From: Skeletonema tropicum
Taxonomy: Eukaryota > Bacillariophyta > Thalassiosirophyceae > Thalassiosirales > Thalassiosiraceae
Length of the DNA: 64,000 nucleotides
NCBI GenBank assembly: GCA_037178625.1
Contig: JAWZXG010000030.1
Span: 62,001 to 126,000 of the forward strand
Reading direction: 5' to 3'
Part shown: positions 35,045-46,224 of the stretch, one piece after another
Numbering within the stretch: position 1 is the stretch's first letter
How the letters are laid out: each line of letters begins with the position of its first letter
Position numbers and translations under genes: made by a program
Notes under the pieces: model-generated
The model's database searches: none
What the model was told of the DNA's origin: nothing
The model's input: only the letters and a program-made list of their open reading frames with translations

Positions 35045-36800
35045 GGTATGGTTGTAAGAAGTGTGAAGTGTGAGTGTGGGGAGCACAAAAGATGAAGTGA
35101 TGAAGTGCGTGCGTAGCGTAGATGAGAGATGGGCATCTGCAGCTGTGTCGCATCGCGTTGTCGCATCAAAAAGCCATCAAATCAAGAGCATGCAGTAGAT
35201 CGAGATTCACCATGAGCCGTATCTTTTGATATCTTGTCTCCTAGCGGTCCAATAAAGACGAGCAGCGGCGTTTTGGAAAGCTCTCGACAAGCTCTATCGA
35301 CTAGACTAGGCATATAACGAGCTGAATTGAAATTGGCCGACTTTTCACAGATCGTCTCGGCTAAAAACGGGTCTACAGAAAGTGAGCCAGAATTTCACAT
35401 CAGAGGTTCAAATTATAAATTTGACCCAAATAAATACGAATTGACATACGAATTGACCACTGTTAGAATCGTCTCTTCAAGCTGAACCGATTAGTACCGT
35501 TATTATCTTGACCTTGACGCAACAAACTGTTAAAATTAAAATGCAGAGCCCTGTCCCTGTCCTCGCAAAAAGACACTTCTTGACGAGTGGCGACAACATG
35601 ACAATCAGGTGGAACGAAATCCAAAAAAGCGACCGCTTTAATGCTGTAAAATCGATGACAGTTGGCACGACGTACGACGTATCATCAATAATAATGAACG
35701 GTGCTCGGCCCCCCGGGCCTAAGATAAGAACGCTTCGCTGAAGACACACAACATAGATCAGCGTCAGCGCCGTCAATGAACTTAGTTACGGCACGGGTGA
35801 AACAAATAATGATACATACTTCTAGTCACATTCGACATGCACCGTCCAATGATAGTCAGGTGTACCGTCCAAAAACGCACTTCCTGCAATGCTGTAAGAT
35901 CCATGTTAGGTTGGCAGTCTCCTCGCACAGCCATCATTATTCCACTTCCACTACAACATCAACATCACAATTGGCTCATTGTCATTGCCGACGAGGAGAT
36001 GTTGTCGAAATTATTCACTACTCCTACTTCCAATCACAAGCAGCAAGCAGCACGCAGCACCTAATACTCCATAAACTGTCGGCAAGGCAATGACGACGAT
36101 AGGTTGGTATTAGTTGGTATTGCTGCTTGTGGTTGGAGCTTCCTGATATTCATTCAAACATGAAATGAATAACCACATCAACAAGCAGCAATACTACAAT
36201 ACTGACGAATGGAATGGATTGTCAAATCCTACTAAAGCGAGTGAGCCGGAGGCCTCCCTGGGTTGTGAATGATGACTGATGACTGTTAATAATATTATTG
36301 ACAGCATAGCGGTGGAACAAAGCGAGTGAGCCGCAAGGCGAAGGAGTTGGACGATGATGAATACAACATTGACAATATTGACATTGACGGCAGTGGTGGA
36401 AGCGAGTGAGCCGCCAGGCGAAGGAGCTGTTCTTAATGTCGAAATTGGTGATAATGATGGTAATAATCGCAGTACAGTACTGGAGGTCAATGTGATTTGT
36501 CGATTTACTCTTACTACTCTTTTGTCAAAATCATCTGGAGTTTGGAAGCCGATTTTCATTTCCAATTTGGGGCGTCAAATTGAAATTAGGATTCTAGAGG
36601 TCGCTTTAGCTTTAGTTGAGCCGAGTGCCGAGTCGATTGACAAAAGATTGATATTTGACCAACATGGCATTGAAACTACAACCAATCGATAGAGCGCCAT
36701 GAGAATGACAGCTTTCCAAATCACCAACAACAACCCTCTCTCGTTCCTTGTACTTGTACATCATTCCAGCAGATACAATACTTACCTTGCCAGTTGATTG

Positions 36801-37946
36801 TCATTTATTCGTACCATCTATCATCCAAAATACCAAAGAAGAAGAACAAGTTGAAGACATGGCACTCTGTAACTCCTTCTTGTCTTGTGCAAACTCCACC
36901 AAATCATCCACATCTCTACTACCATTACCATCCATTCCCATTCCTCCCTCCATCATGCTAGATACAAACGGATCCCCTCCCTTGGAATTCTGCATACGTG
37001 CCGACAATGCCGATCGAGATCGAATAGGAACCCCCTCCTCCTTCACCTTCATCATCTTGTTACTTGTTGCACTATCATCACCATCACTACTGCCGCCATT
37101 GATATTCTTCTTCGTCTTGTTGCCATTGGTGACGGTATTGTAATGATGTTCCAATGACTGGCGTTCGTTCTCGTTCTCTTTCTCGTTCCGTTCTTGTTGC
37201 TGTTGTTCCCATTTCAATCGTTCTTCGGCCAGATTGATTCGATTGCCAGTCTGTTCATCTGCCAATGTTGTTGGTGAGTAGCTGCGTTTGCGTCCCGTTT
37301 TGATGATTGTTGGTTGATATTCTTGAGATGATGCATGATCATGATCATCCACATCATCGTCATAACGAATGTCAGATTGGCTGTACAAATTCTTGAACCT
37401 CCGATCATTATTATCACGATTCTCATTTCCAAATCCAACTCTCTGCTGCTGATGCTGCTGCATCTGATCCGTCGCAGGCACATGTTCCACCTCCTCCACC
37501 GGCGGAGGAACCTCCAGCGACATTCCACTCCGTTTGACCATCCGTTCGGCGCGATCGTAGAGTGCCGCATCCATGGATAGTCGTTTGACTTGTTGGAGGA
37601 TGTTGTAGGCTCGACGACGAGTGGGCATGGAGCCGGTGATGATGTATTTGTCGAGGGTTTGTTCGAGGTTGGAGAGGAGGGCTGTGATGTACTTTGTGTT
37701 GCGAGCGAGATCATCATTACATGTTGTAATGCTATCGCTATCGTCGAGAGCATTGCCATTGCTATCGTTATCGTTACTGTTGAGATCACCGCTAGCGCTA
37801 GCACTAGCATCGCTGCTACTGCTACATCGAAGTGATGTTATATCAATCGACGACGAATTTGGCGGCGGTAGTCCGAACGGACTGGAGCCGTGAAGATTGC
37901 ACAGCAGGAGCACTGCATATGCGAGGCACTTCATGCACTTCATCAT
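36801..37946 (-). pseudogene. Truncated AAA+ gene copy, unit 9
   Basis: Long leader with full-length CGCAGCA repeat. Same unit length as units 5-7 although it lies between the two 7-bp-deleted units. Confidence 0.9.
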
Positions 37947-39709
37947 GGTATGGTTGTAAGAAGTGTGAAGTGTGAGTGTGGGGAGCACAAAAGATGAAGT
38001 GATGAAGTGCGTGCGTAGCGTAGATGAGAGATGGGCATCTGCAGCTGTGTCGCATCGCGTTGTCGCATCAAAAAGCCATCAAATCAAGAGCATGCAGTAG
38101 ATCGAGATTCACCATGAGCCGTATCTTTTGATATCTTGTCTCCTAGCGGTCCAATAAAGACGAGCAGCGGCGTTTTGGAAAGCTCTCGACAAGCTCTATC
38201 GACTAGACTAGGCATATAACGAGCTGAATTGAAATTGGCCGACTTTTCACAGATCGTCTCGGCTAAAAACGGGTCTACAGAAAGTGAGCCAGAATTTCAC
38301 ATCAGAGGTTCAAATTATAAATTTGACCCAAATAAATACGAATTGACATACGAATTGACCACTGTTAGAATCGTCTCTTCAAGCTGAACCGATTAGTACC
38401 GTTATTATCTTGACCTTGACGCAACAAACTGTTAAAATTAAAATGCAGAGCCCTGTCCCTGTCCTCGCAAAAAGACACTTCTTGACGAGTGGCGACAACA
38501 TGACAATCAGGTGGAACGAAATCCAAAAAAGCGACCGCTTTAATGCTGTAAAATCGATGACAGTTGGCACGACGTACGACGTATCATCAATAATAATGAA
38601 CGGTGCTCGGCCCCCCGGGCCTAAGATAAGAACGCTTCGCTGAAGACACACAACATAGATCAGCGTCAGCGCCGTCAATGAACTTAGTTACGGCACGGGT
38701 GAAACAAATAATGATACATACTTCTAGTCACATTCGACATGCACCGTCCAATGATAGTCAGGTGTACCGTCCAAAAACGCACTTCCTGCAATGCTGTAAG
38801 ATCCATGTTAGGTTGGCAGTCTCCTCGCACAGCCATCATTATTCCACTTCCACTACAACATCAACATCACAATTGGCTCATTGTCATTGCCGACGAGGAG
38901 ATGTTGTCGAAATTATTCACTACTCCTACTTCCAATCACAAGCAGCAAGCAGCACGCAGCACGCAGCACCTAATACTCCATAAACTGTCGGCAAGGCAAT
39001 GACGACGATAGGTTGGTATTAGTTGGTATTGCTGCTTGTGGTTGGAGCTTCCTGATATTCATTCAAACATGAAATGAATAACCACATCAACAAGCAGCAA
39101 TACTACAATACTGACGAATGGAATGGATTGTCAAATCCTACTAAAGCGAGTGAGCCGGAGGCCTCCCTGGGTTGTGAATGATGACTGATGACTGTTAATA
39201 ATATTATTGACAGCATAGCGGTGGAACAAAGCGAGTGAGCCGCAAGGCGAAGGAGTTGGACGATGATGAATACAACATTGACAATATTGACATTGACGGC
39301 AGTGGTGGAAGCGAGTGAGCCGCCAGGCGAAGGAGCTGTTCTTAATGTCGAAATTGGTGATAATGATGGTAATAATCGCAGTACAGTACTGGAGGTCAAT
39401 GTGATTTGTCGATTTACTCTTACTACTCTTTTGTCAAAATCATCTGGAGTTTGGAAGCCGATTTTCATTTCCAATTTGGGGCGTCAAATTGAAATTAGGA
39501 TTCTAGAGGTCGCTTTAGCTTTAGTTGAGCCGAGTGCCGAGTCGATTGACAAAAGATTGATATTTGACCAACATGGCATTGAAACTACAACCAATCGATA
39601 GAGCGCCATGAGAATGACAGCTTTCCAAATCACCAACAACAACCCTCTCTCGTTCCTTGTACTTGTACATCATTCCAGCAGATACAATACTTACCTTGCC
39701 AGTTGATTG

Positions 39710-40861
39710 TCATTTATTCGTACCATCTATCATCCAAAATACCAAAGAAGAAGAACAAGTTGAAGACATGGCACTCTGTAACTCCTTCTTGTCTTGTGCA
39801 AACTCCACCAAATCATCCACATCTCTACTACCATTACCATCCATTCCCATTCCTCCCTCCATCATGCTAGATACAAACGGATCCCCTCCCTTGGAATTCT
39901 GCATACGTGCCGACAATGCCGATCGAGATCGAATAGGAACCCCCTCCTCCTTCACCTTCATCATCTTGTTACTTGTTGCACTATCATCACCATCACTACT
40001 GCCGCCATTGATATTCTTCTTCGTCTTGTTGCCATTGGTGACGGTATTGTAATGATGTTCCAATGACTGGCGTTCGTTCTCGTTCTCTTTCTCGTTCCGT
40101 TCTTGTTGCTGTTGTTCCCATTTCAATCGTTCTTCGGCCAGATTGATTCGATTGCCAGTCTGTTCATCTGCCAATGTTGTTGGTGAGTAGCTGCGTTTGC
40201 GTCCCGTTTTGATGATTGTTGGTTGATATTCTTGAGATGATGCATGATCATGATCATGATCATCCACATCATCGTCATAACGAATGTCAGATTGGCTGTA
40301 CAAATTCTTGAACCTCCGATCATTATTATCACGATTCTCATTTCCAAATCCAACTCTCTGCTGCTGATGCTGCTGCATCTGATCCGTCGCAGGCACATGT
40401 TCCACCTCCTCCACCGGCGGAGGAACCTCCAGCGACATTCCACTCCGTTTGACCATCCGTTCGGCGCGATCGTAGAGTGCCGCATCCATGGATAGTCGTT
40501 TGACTTGTTGGAGGATGTTGTAGGCTCGACGACGAGTGGGCATGGAGCCGGTGATGATGTATTTGTCGAGGGTTTGTTCGAGGTTGGAGAGGAGGGCTGT
40601 GATGTACTTTGTGTTGCGAGCGAGATCATCATTACATGTTGTAATGCTATCGCTATCGTCGAGAGCATTGCCATTGCTATCGTTATCGTTACTGTTGAGA
40701 TCACCGCTAGCGCTAGCACTAGCATCGCTGCTACTGCTACATCGAAGTGATGTTATATCAATCGACGACGAATTTGGCGGCGGTAGTCCGAACGGACTGG
40801 AGCCGTGAAGATTGCACAGCAGGAGCACTGCATATGCGAGGCACTTCATGCACTTCATCAT
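39710..40861 (-). pseudogene. Truncated AAA+ gene copy, unit 10
   Basis: This copy is 383 residues long. A 6-bp ATGATC insertion near 40255 adds one Asp-His pair to the linker, the only coding difference seen among the copies. The leader is short, as in units 1, 2 and 4. This is the copy furthest from the intact gene and the only unit followed by non-array DNA. Confidence 0.9.
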
Positions 40862-42643
40862 GGTTGTAAGAAGTGTGCTGTGTGGGGAGCACAAAAGATG
40901 AAGTGCGTGCGTAGCGTAGATGAGAGATGGGCATCTGCAGCTGTGTCGCATCGCGTTGTCGCATCAAAAAGCCATCAAATCAAGAGCATGCAGTAGATCG
41001 AGATTCACCATGAGCCGTATCTTTTGATATCTTGTCTCCTAGCGGTCCAATAAAGACGAGCAGCGGCGTTTTGGAAAGCTCTCGACAAGCTCTATCGACT
41101 AGACTAGGCATATAACGAGCTGAATTGAAATTGGCCGACTTTTCACAGATCGTCTCGGCTAAAAACGGGTCTACAGAAAGTGAGCCAGAATTTCACATCA
41201 GAGGTTCAAATTATAAATTTGACCCAAATAAATACGAATTGACATACGAATTGACCACTGTTAGAATCGTCTCTTCAAGCTGAACCGATTAGTACCGTTA
41301 TTATCTTGACCTTGACGCAACAAACTGTTAAAATTAAAATGCAGAGCCCTGTCCCTGTCCTCGCAAAAAGACACTTCTTGACGAGTGGCGACAACATGAC
41401 AATCAGGTGGAACGAAATCCAAAAAAGCGACCGCTTTAATGCTGTAAAATCGATGACAGTTGGCACGACGTACGACGTATCATCAATAATAATGAACGGT
41501 GCTCGGCCCCCCGGGCCTAAGATAAGAACGCTTCGCTGAAGACACACAACATAGATCAGCGTCAGCGCCGTCAATGAACTTAGTTACGGCACGGGTGAAA
41601 CAAATAATGATACATACTTCTAGTCACATTCGACATGCACCGTCCAATGATAGTCAGGTGTACCGTCCAAAAACGCACTTCCTGCAATGCTGTAAGATCC
41701 ATGTTAGGTTGGCAGTCTCCTCGCACAGCCATCATTATTCCACTTCCACTACAACATCAACATCACAATTGGCTCATTGTCATTGCCGACGAGGAGATGT
41801 TGTCGAAATTATTCACTACTCCTACTTCCAATCACAAGCAGCAAGCAGCACGCAGCACCTAATACTCCATAAACTGTCGGCAAGGCAATGACGACGATAG
41901 GTTGGTATTAGTTGGTATTGCTGCTTGTGGTTGGAGCTTCCTGATATTCATTCAAACATGAAATGAATAACCACATCAACAAGCAGCAATACTACAATAC
42001 TGACGAATGGAATGGATTGTCAAATCCTACTAAAGCGAGTGAGCCGGAGGCCTCCCTGGGTTGTGAATGATGACTGATGACTGTTAATAATATTATTGAC
42101 AGCATAGCGGTGGAACAAAGCGAGTGAGCCGCAAGGCGAAGGAGTTGGACGATGATGAATACAACATTGACAATATTGACATTGACGGCAGTGGTGGAAG
42201 CGAGTGAGCCGCCAGGCGAAGGAGCTGTTCTTAATGTCGAAATTGGTGATAATGATGGTAATAATCGCAGTACAGTACTGGAGGTCAATGTGATTTGTCG
42301 ATTTACTCTTACTACTCTTTTGTCAAAATCATCTGGAGTTTGGAAGCCGATTTTCATTTCCAATTTGGGGCGTCAAATTGAAATTAGGATTCTAGAGGTC
42401 GCTTTAGCTTTAGTTGAGCCGAGTGCCGAGTCGATTGACAAAAGATTGATATTTGACCAACATGGCATTGAAACTACAACCAATCGATAGAGCGCCATGA
42501 GAATGACAGCTTTCCAAATCACCGGTAGGCCAAGAAAATGAATAAAGTCTGCACTGGTTGAGGGTAAAAGGAAAATGCTTCGCTTCGACTGCACTTTGCA
42601 GCGATCGACTGCACTTTGCAGCGATGTTAACAGCTTTCTGGGT

Positions 42644-42664
42644 ATGGTCTCCCAGGGAGACCAT
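42644..42664. repeat. 21-bp perfect palindrome
   Basis: ATGGTCTCCC and its exact complement flank a single A. It lies about 120 bases outside the end of the array. Confidence 0.85.
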
Positions 42665-43252
42665 TTGCTCAATAGGCTCCGTTCTAGTCCCATATCTCTG
42701 CGTCTGCGGGATATTGACTTCAGACGGATTTGGGCGGTGATTCTGAAAGCTCTTCTCAAGGTCTATAAAATTGGCACATCAGTGATACAGGCATCTCATT
42801 GTTGGAGGGCTATGCCCACTCAACTTCCTGACCAACTTTTGCAAGATATCTCCTGTTCGAACACATGAGATGTGCACCACAGTGTGGAACGAGTAGCCTC
42901 CAAAATCGGCCCAAGTTCACAGATTTCTTTGACCAACCTATCAGAAGGCTTACTAGTATACCAGCCTTCATCAAGCTCATAAATTTTATCTACTAACATA
43001 CCTCTACTATGATCTATATTGGGTAGTGCTGATGTTGATGTGGGCCCTACCGCTGCGCTAGCGAGCAGGCCGTCGGTCTGTCGAGTGTGGTCACAAATCG
43101 CTTGGCACACGCACTCACGCTTTTGACACATCAGCCGAACGAGCACTGTTGTGGTCATCGAAGTGTCAACCACCGTCACCATCGACACTAATGGCCGCGG
43201 TCTTCGACTTACAGTGTGGTCATAAAAAGACGACCCAGTGACAACATTCTTG

Positions 43253-43413
43253 GAGTGAGTTGTTATTATGAATGCTGAGTGTAACGAAGCATGAATGAGA
43301 ACAAATGAACGACATCTTCCAAAGGATGCGATGAGATGGACATCAAACAACAGAACAAACATCAAAGAGTGCGTTGTCACCATGAATGCTGAGTGCAACA
43401 AAGCATGAATGGA
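43253..43413 (+). repeat. Diverged direct repeat, two ~47-bp copies
   Basis: Copies at 43253-43299 and 43367-43413 share GAATGCTGAGTG and AAGCATGAATG with several substitutions between them. This indicates an old local duplication of 114 bases period. Confidence 0.75.
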
Positions 43414-43519
43414 ACGATGACACGATGCAATGATTACTTACAAACTAAAAATAAAAAAGGAACAATAACAATAACAATAACAATACAAACAAATTATTTT
43501 ATGAACATGATACTACAAA

Positions 43520-43711
43520 TTACATATCATCTGGTTGGGAGTGGGTAGGCCTAGCAGGAAGCTTGCGATCAGAATCGGAATCGTAATCATCTCGAACATG
43601 AGAAGACTGCTGAGTTGCGACGTAAGGATTTACCGCGTGAGAAGGCTGATGAGTAGCAGAAGCGTAAGGATTAGCCACAAGACGAGAAGGCATCTTTGAA
43701 TGAATGCTCAT
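43520..43711 (-). CDS. Hypothetical small ORF (63 codons)
   Basis: Read from the first ATG, it gives a Ser/His/Pro-rich peptide with a partial internal repeat (NPYASATHQPSH, NPYVATQQSSH) and a charged C-terminal half. I recognise no domain and see no conserved partner nearby. It may be the last exon of an unrecognised gene or chance. Confidence 0.2.
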   Translation of the reverse strand: MSIHSKMPSRLVANPYASATHQPSHAVNPYVATQQSSHVRDDYDSDSDRKLPARPTHSQPDDM

Positions 43712-44174
43712 CAAGAGCAAACATGAATGAAAGCAAGAGCAAACAAGAACAAGAATGAAAGCACAACAAGAGTAAAATCAAAAGCGCAAGGCATGGTAAA
43801 CTTTGCCAGAGAAGTGGTTTTTTATTCAAAAATGGTAAACTTAATTCATTTATTGTCAAAGCCAAAGCGTTCGTGGTCGTGGTCGTGGTCTGGTCGGTGT
43901 GTAAAGCAATTTTAGACCACACACTCCTTGTTGCTTAAATCAACCCCCTCGCTTCACAAATAAAACCCCAATCGTGCTCGTTGCGTGTACCGTGACGCAA
44001 CTGGTGAGAGTGTGGTGACCAAACTCGTGGTATGACCACACTGCCGCAGCGAAGGTGGTCCGACTTGTACATTTTTTGTACCTATTCCTACGTGAGAAAT
44101 ATCCATTTTCTACTGGTACCTGCCACCTAGACAAGATGGGCATCTTTCCCACCTTCTCCACTGTGGCGCCATTT

Positions 44175-44961
44175 TCAAACTCCTACGGCATCATCTCCAT
44201 TCGGTAGCACAAAAATGAACTTTGCTGGGCTTCTAGTTCCCTCCAAAAACGTTATACCCGGAGCTGTTAATAATGCTCCTCTGGATTGGTTCTCGCCACT
44301 GTAATTTGGTATAATTCCGAGGAGAGCTGCTTCCTTCTCCTTTCTGCTAACAAATTGCTTTCGACATGTCTCTACTCCCTCTAGCACGCAGCGCAGGTTC
44401 TCAAAAAGCTGGTATATTGCTGCTACTCAAGTTCCCGCGTGCAAATACCTCCAGAAGCTTTACTTTGCATGCAGTAACGAGCCTTGTCCTTGTCGATGTG
44501 GCGATAGGTTTGGGTTCGTCTTGACCCGTTAAGAACTTTTGCAGCAATAGTTTTGCTTCTGCCGTCGCCTCTTCTTTGAATTTAGCCTCGCCGCAACAAT
44601 TTTTCTGGCTAGTCACTGATATGCTCCCCCTATGAAGCTGTCGTCTCGAATTGACACCCTTGCTGAGGTCATCATGCTCTCCACGTCTACGCCGAGCGTT
44701 AATGCTCTTCAAAGCTGCTACCTCGTCCAACGCACCAGTCTTGTTTGATACATCTTCGATACTGATTTGTGTTGACGATCTCTTTCTATGTAGATTGTTG
44801 AGTAATGGAGATGCAATGCTCATAGAAGAGGCCAAACTTCTTTCCTCCACAGTTGCATCATCCTCGTCGTCTCCGATGCTAGCGGAAGGCCCGAGTCCTG
44901 ACCAGAATTCATCAAACATTGTCTCGGCTCGGCAAATTTTTTCATTGACACGCTCGTTCAA
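44175..44961 (-). pseudogene. Possible decayed or intron-split gene, function unknown
   Basis: A 186-codon frame (44961-44401) without a convincing ATG start looks protein-like: FDEFWSGLG, Ser-rich and Arg-rich segments, then KVKLLEVF. Just after its stop another frame (ENLRCVLEGVETCRKQF ... to 44175) also looks coding. A 40-nt GTATTT...ACCAG interval would splice KLLE directly in frame to LFENLRC, so a very short intron or a frameshift separates them. Further upstream near 44965-45030 a third frame (LGLIDVASKFNEDSLEELG) appears to belong to the same protein. I do not recognise the family. Confidence 0.35.
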
Positions 44962-46224
44962 CTCAAGTTTTGCCCTAACTCTTCCAATGAGTCTTCATTG
45001 AATTTACTTGCCACGTCAATGAGACCGAGCATGAGCTTCAAGACTTCTCACAAGTTTGATCCATGGAACTTTACATTTGCTGTTGCTGCATTTTGAATGA
45101 GGAGTCTCAGCTTGGTGCAAGTTGCCTTGTTATATCCGTAATTGAAGGCAGCGTCGATACAAAGTTGTTTGTGCACGGAAGGAAACTTCTTGAGAGTGAA
45201 AGAGAGTTCAGACGTCACATCTCACCACCCGCAGAGGCAGAGCCGAACCAGAGCCAAGCAGAAGTAAACATATCATTGCTCACAAGCAATGAGCATTGAT
45301 ACTGGCTTCCCTTTTCGGAAGCCCACAGCGATGGTACTGTAACTGTAAAAGTTAAAGAGTAGCAAGTTAGCCGCACTTCTAGCACTACCTGCAATGCCAC
45401 TTTGCTCCCCCATCCCCATGCAAAAGCTTCCCCAGCCCCGAGCTTCTCTCAAGAATTGATCTCTCAAGAATTGAACCTCAAATCATGAATGGCTCATTGG
45501 CATTATAATGAAGCGCATTTACAAATGGATATTACTTAGCAACATTGAAGACAGTTTATTACGATTACGATGTAGTTGCCAGGGACAGGGAAGTAATCTA
45601 AAAATTAACGGAAATCTTAAAGTACGTCATGGTTGGCCCTCCAGGGGCGAAATTATCTACAATTATCTAGAGCTAGAGCAATGTCACAAGTAATCTAATC
45701 TGGGGACGTGTAGACGTATCATCCTCTCGAGGTATTACAAAGTGCGTTTGTCTTCTTCTATGATGGAAAAACAGGCTGTGGTAATCTCTGGCTAGCTCTC
45801 TCTCTTGGCACAAGCATCACACAACTGCCGTGCTCGCTCTCAGTCAGCATCAGCATCTGCCCCAAGCGAGCACTGTTGAAGTTAGAAAGCTATAGTCGCA
45901 TCGGTACTAAATTGCGAAGCTACCCGCTCCGGGACGGTCGGTTCCTGGTTGCAGTTGTGGTTGTTCTGTCGCCTTACGATCCACTCCATGCCGCCGGAAA
46001 GTTCCCGAGTAGACGCTCTCAATCTAGCATTTTACTTAGGCGGTGTGTCTGCTGTTGATCTTCTATCGTCTCCTCTGAACGGCTCGGGAAATAGCGCTAA
46101 AATACGAGCCGCTATTATTTTGGGTGTGTCATCTTTGCATGTGCTGCAAGCTGCAAACGAAAGGACATCTATCATCTGATACACAAAACCTCTTGTGCAC
46201 AGATAAATAAATATATAAATCATC
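44962..46224. other. Intergenic region upstream of the MUS81-like gene
   Basis: The first 70 bases may hold more of the decayed minus-strand gene. The remainder has only short overlapping open frames and small inverted repeats (for example CATTGCT CAC AGCAATG-like near 45275). The promoter of the gene at 46225 should lie at its right end, where an AT-rich AAATAAATATATAAAT sits about 10-20 bases before the ATG. Confidence 0.5.

Larger units (their letters stand above)
13641..42523. repeat. Ten-copy tandem array of a ~2.9-kb unit containing the AAA+ gene 5' half
   Basis: Units start (at TGAAGACATGG) at 13641, 16539, 19429, 22333, 25223, 28132, 31041, 33950, 36852 and 39761; the last ends at 42523. 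Lengths are 2898, 2890, 2904, 2890, 2909, 2909, 2909, 2902 and 2909, and 2763 for the final unit, which lacks the junction segment. Each unit contains the first 365 codons of the AAA+ gene (minus strand), its leader and about 1.7 kb of upstream DNA. Units 1-9 end in the same 116-bp junction sequence. Every length difference is explained by five indels: an 8-bp insertion in unit 1 (14870-14877), two leader insertions totalling 14 bp (units 3 and 5-9), a 5-bp insertion before the ATG (units 5-9), a 7-bp deletion in a CGCAGCA repeat (units 8, 10), and a 6-bp ATGATC insertion (unit 10). I noticed no other differences by eye. All copies point the same way. Confidence 0.97.
42524..44174. other. Gene-poor region flanking the array
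   Basis: This is probably the original DNA upstream of the AAA+ locus. It contains a direct duplication of CGACTGCACTTTGCAGCGAT near 42587-42625, a 21-bp palindrome (42644-42664), two diverged direct repeats (43253-43299, 43367-43413) and an AACAAT microsatellite near 43457-43486. A minus-strand open frame of 193 codons (42820-43401) has no recognisable domain and partly consists of the direct repeats, so I do not call it a gene. Confidence 0.6.

Noticed and set aside
13641..42523. CRISPR-like or satellite array
   Set aside because: The unit is 2.9 kb, contains gene sequence and shows no short repeat-spacer pattern; this is a segmental amplification in a eukaryote.
42373..42759. 128-codon minus ORF spanning the right border of the array
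   Set aside because: It crosses from unit 10 into the flank, so it cannot be an ancestral gene of the unit, and it shows no domain.
42820..43401. 193-codon minus ORF
   Set aside because: It starts without a good ATG and its N-terminal part is made of the two diverged direct repeats. No protein family is recognisable.
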